A stretch of DNA of 44,318 nucleotides from positions 1 through 44,318 of the forward strand of contig JAHCJV010000046.1 in the NCBI GenBank assembly GCA_026126105.1, read 5' to 3'. How positions within the stretch are numbered: the stretch's first letter is position 1; each line of letters starts with the position of its first letter. Below the pieces are notes generated by a model. That model worked only from the letters and a program-made list of their open reading frames with translations, ran no database searches and was not told the origin of the DNA. The DNA is from Enhydrobacter sp. (GTDB lineage Bacteria > Pseudomonadota > Alphaproteobacteria > Reyranellales > Reyranellaceae). Made by a program: the position numbers and the translations under genes. This document shows, piece by piece, positions 41,953 through 44,318 of this stretch.

Positions 41953-43386
41953 CTAGAGTCCGAGTGGGATGGTTTCAGGTGGCGGGGTGGTGTTGATGAC
42001 GCCTGACGGTGGGACAGTGCCGCCCACGATCAAGGCGGCCTGCAAGTCGGCGACAGCGAGGTGGTAATCGCGAAGCGCATCGAGCGACGCAATGTTCGCA
42101 GTAATCCTCTCACGCTCCTCGATGAGAACCTCGAAAACATCGACGAGCATGCCGTTGTATCGAAGCAAAACTTCAGCTGAGATTTGACGACGGAGCGGCA
42201 CGATTCGCGACTGGTAGAACCGTGCGATGTCATAGGTCGCGCGATAGGTCGTGTAAGCGACGCGCGCCTCGGAGCGGGCATTCACGGAACGCTCGACGAG
42301 CCTGTTGACCGCGCGCATGTAGATCTCGCGAGCCGTGACCATGCGCGCTTCTCCGGTGTCGAAAATCGGTATTACGATACCGAGGTCGAGCCCGTAGCGG
42401 TTCTTCGATGTCTGCTCGCCGGCGTCGTTGGTCTCGACCTCGTTTCTCAAGCCTAGGCCGAGTTCCAGGAACGATAGGTAACGCGTGGCTTTCACGAAAT
42501 CCGCCGATTTCGCAAGCGTTACGATCTCGTAGCGAAGGATGATGAGGTCGACCCGTCGCTTCATTGCCTCGACTTCGACGTCGGCCAGGGCGTCAACGGC
42601 TGCCGGCAAGGCTGGAAGGCGGGTGGGCAGCTTGTAGTTTAGATCGCCTCCCCAAACGCCCAGCAGGCGATTAAGGGCTTCACGCGTGCTGGCGATGCTC
42701 AGCCGCGCCTGGGCAACCTGGGCGCTGAGGTCGGCATAGAAGGCGGCAACGCGCGCTTGGTCGAGTTTGTTGGCGGCACCCGTCTCGCCGAGCTGCTTCA
42801 TCATTTGTGCGGACGCGTCGGCGGTCTGGCGGGCCTGCTCCAGCAACGCGAGGCGCTGCTGGGCTGCAATCGCCTTGATGTAGGCCCGACGTACGTCGAT
42901 CGTCAGGCTGAGAGTGGTGGCGACGGCGCGGTAGCGTGCTTCCTCGAACTCCCGCTTTGCAATCTCTGTCTTCCGAGGCAAGGTCGCGACCGCAAGCAGA
43001 TTGCCGACGAGCTGGAATCCGAACTCGACGAAGTTTCCCGTGCCGAAGGTGCGGCCCACCGTGATTGCTGGATTCGGCGGCAAGCTGGTTTGCACGTATT
43101 CAGCCTCCGAGATCCCGAGATCGTTGTAGGCGGCCTGAAGTCCCCGATTGTTCAGCAGCGCGATCTGAACGGCCGATTCTTCCGAAAGCGGCTCGGTGAG
43201 CAACGCCTGCACGCGCTCGCGCGCGCGACGCATGTCCTCCGGCGACGAGAGCTTGACCGCATCACGGCCGATTTCGCTACGAATGCTGTCGCTGACCGGC
43301 GCCATGCCACCATCGTCCGTGAACTTCGCGCAGCCCGCGGCCAACAAGCTCACGAAAGCAACCGTCGCCGTCGTGATCGAGTTCAT
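41953..43386 (-). CDS. TolC/CusC-type outer-membrane efflux lipoprotein
   Basis: A 477-residue outer-membrane channel protein. The start was set at ATG 43386 because it begins a lipoprotein signal (VAFVSLLAAGC, Cys19); the longer frame to 43692 is Arg-rich shadow. Two OEP-type halves are seen: SEESAVQIALLNNRGLQAAY, LGISEAEYVQTSLPPNPA, SIASTREALNRLLGVW and, at the end, YNGMLVDVFEVLIEERERIT. It likely forms the channel for CusAB. Its start overlaps the small lipoprotein stop by 4 bases. The Thr/Pro tail (NTTPPPETIPLGL) is atypical but harmless. Confidence 0.9.
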   Translation of the reverse strand: MNSITTATVAFVSLLAAGCAKFTDDGGMAPVSDSIRSEIGRDAVKLSSPEDMRRARERVQALLTEPLSEESAVQIALLNNRGLQAAYNDLGISEAEYVQTSLPPNPAITVGRTFGTGNFVEFGFQLVGNLLAVATLPRKTEIAKREFEEARYRAVATTLSLTIDVRRAYIKAIAAQQRLALLEQARQTADASAQMMKQLGETGAANKLDQARVAAFYADLSAQVAQARLSIASTREALNRLLGVWGGDLNYKLPTRLPALPAAVDALADVEVEAMKRRVDLIILRYEIVTLAKSADFVKATRYLSFLELGLGLRNEVETNDAGEQTSKNRYGLDLGIVIPIFDTGEARMVTAREIYMRAVNRLVERSVNARSEARVAYTTYRATYDIARFYQSRIVPLRRQISAEVLLRYNGMLVDVFEVLIEERERITANIASLDALRDYHLAVADLQAALIVGGTVPPSGVINTTPPPETIPLGL

Positions 43387-43607
43387 TGTGACCGCCCGGT
43401 GCCGGGAGCGACCCGATCGTTGAGTTCCCGCCATGGCTTCAGCGCGACGGGCACGTGGGACGCGGTGCCGGACATCACGGGCTGGTACGGCGCGGCAACC
43501 GTTGGAGCATCGAAACTGGACGCATCGGTAGGCGACAACTCGGGCAAAGGCGGTGCAGCGCAGGCGGTTACGCCAAGCAAGAGCGCTGCTGAAACCAGGA
43601 ATTTCAT
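43383..43607 (-). CDS. small lipoprotein upstream of the efflux channel
   Basis: A 74-residue protein with a lipoprotein signal (FLVSAALLLGVTAC, Cys16) and a Pro/Ala-rich mature part (APPLPELSPTDASSFDAP, then PWRELNDRVAPGTG). Its stop overlaps the start of the TolC-type gene (ATGA), so the two are co-translated. Short lipoproteins of this kind stand in front of channels in other copper operons; the role is unknown. No metal ligands are seen apart from one His. Confidence 0.72.
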   Translation of the reverse strand: MKFLVSAALLLGVTACAAPPLPELSPTDASSFDAPTVAAPYQPVMSGTASHVPVALKPWRELNDRVAPGTGRSQ

Positions 43608-43762
43608 GACGGCGACCCAAACGGAATTGACGTGAACGCGACGGACCGAGAATCGCCCGCGGGGTGGCGGCGACCTCTTGGCGTTCGCGCAAGTCAGGCG
43701 TCTGGAAGTGTTGAACCGCTCAGCGGCTCACGACCGGACACGCGCCTTGGGCGCGAACGTGG

Positions 43763-44179
43763 TCAGACGAGTCTGGGTGGACGTTCCGAACAATCGCCGC
43801 AGCGGCCCTCGAGCATGTCGCTCAGGGCGACAAGAAGGGAGCATGCCGCTCTGGAGCCAATCCAAGGATCGATAGCAGGGGCAGCCATCGCAACATGGCA
43901 TGCGACGGTGCAGCAGTTTCCGGCGTGTTTTGCCGGGTTGCCGGTTGGACATGAACTTTCGCCGAGGTCGACGAAAACCGCTGTCCCGCCTGCCCGTTCA
44001 GCTCCACCCGTCCCGAGGAGTTCGTGCGAGGAAGCGGGCAACGGTGCTTCTGCCGCAGGCCGCGTGTTCATGCCCCCATGACCGCCGTGAGCCGACGCAA
44101 CACCCGCGCTGAGCATCCACGCCGCAAGCACAAACAGAATTGCCTGAGCGAGTTTCCTAAGGGAAAGAGCGGCGATCAT
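43763..44179 (-). CDS. small Cys/His-rich exported protein, unknown
   Basis: A 138-residue protein not recognised. The signal peptide is LAQAILFVLAAWMLSAGVASA, followed by HGGHGGMN, a likely metal-binding His/Met start. A Cys cluster (SSCPTGNPAKHAGNCCTVAC, then HVAMAAP) sits mid-protein and a second pair (RCGDC) near the end. It resembles in layout the Cys/Met-rich protein at 37719-38069 (signal, Met/His patch, Cys cluster). The start is ATG 44179; a TTG at 44215 is in frame. It is the first complete gene of the copper operon in this window, 155 bp before the small lipoprotein. Confidence 0.65.
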   Translation of the reverse strand: MIAALSLRKLAQAILFVLAAWMLSAGVASAHGGHGGMNTRPAAEAPLPASSHELLGTGGAERAGGTAVFVDLGESSCPTGNPAKHAGNCCTVACHVAMAAPAIDPWIGSRAACSLLVALSDMLEGRCGDCSERPPRLV

Positions 44180-44233
44180 CGCAGTATAAATGAGCAGGGG
44201 CCGTTGAGTTGTCAATTGGCAGAATCGCCAGGG

Positions 44234-44318
44234 TCAGCGCCGGCGACTGTCGAGGACTTCCAGGATCTCATCGATCTTGTCCTTCCTGTCTTTCTCCGAG
44301 CCCGCATTGAAGGCATGA
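44234..44318 (-). CDS. C-terminal part of a gene entering from the right edge
   Basis: The minus strand reads 27 codons, HAFNAGSEKDRKDKIDEILE then VLDSRRR and a TGA at 44234-44236, open to the window end. The charged helical tail is protein-like. The family cannot be named from so few residues. The stop lies 54 bp upstream of the Cys/His-rich gene, so it may be part of the same operon. Confidence 0.5.
   Translation of the reverse strand, partial: HAFNAGSEKDRKDKIDEILEVLDSRRR

Noticed and set aside
44183..44211. TTGACA ... TATACT promoter-like sequence before the Cys/His-rich gene
   Set aside because: Spacing is about 21 bp and the -10 box ends only 3 bases before the ATG, so it would not give a usable leader; kept only as a weak possibility.

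Overview
The window is GC-rich chromosomal DNA from a Gram-negative bacterium, most likely an alphaproteobacterium. The support is the gene content: several Bug/TctC-type, FMN-monooxygenase, DUF1194 and SpoIIAA-like genes, type-I-secretion-like repeat proteins, and dispersed palindromes of the gtcatcccgagc type. The genus is not decided by what can be read here; a soil or water Rhodospirillales/Hyphomicrobiales-like organism is an inference. No tRNA, rRNA or CRISPR array was seen.

Region 1 (about 0.2-16 kb) is metabolic. A minus-strand set encodes an FMN-dependent monooxygenase, an SDR dehydrogenase, an ACMSD-like amidohydrolase and a DUF2786 protein. It is followed by a peptidase C26 amidohydrolase with an MFS transporter and an IlvD/Edd-family dehydratase. 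A SpoIIAA-like protein and a second MFS exporter sit around a duplicated 73-bp block. A Bug-family solute-binding protein then converges on a five-gene minus-strand run: DUF1194 VWA protein, flavin reductase, alpha/beta hydrolase, VOC protein and a degenerate SDR.

Region 2 (16-20.2 kb) is an amino-sugar/muropeptide recycling cluster. On the minus strand are a BadF-family sugar kinase, MurQ etherase and a NagB-II-like SIS deaminase; NagA is divergent on the plus strand. Together they would take MurNAc/GlcNAc to GlcNAc-6-P, GlcN-6-P and fructose-6-P.

Region 3 (20.2-31.3 kb) is envelope and exported functions. There is an 1120-residue four-repeat surface-type protein and a 1207-residue protein made of ten 120-residue PPC-like repeats. 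Between them lie a small secreted protein, an exported SUMF1-like protein, a histidine phosphatase and an ABM-like protein. A graveyard at 26.1-27.7 kb holds an integrase N-terminus, a PIN-like fragment and an EAL-domain C-terminus, all truncated.

Region 4 (31.9-44.3 kb) is a copper/silver resistance island on the minus strand: CusA, CusB, a FixH/YtkA-like protein, a Cys/Met-rich small protein, cytochrome c, a small secreted protein, a CusF-like chaperone, a cupredoxin, a multicopper oxidase, a TolC-type lipoprotein, a small lipoprotein and a second Cys-rich exported protein. IS5 and IS66 transposase remnants sit at its left edge. A broken serine recombinase gene splits it in two, which suggests that mobile elements assembled it.
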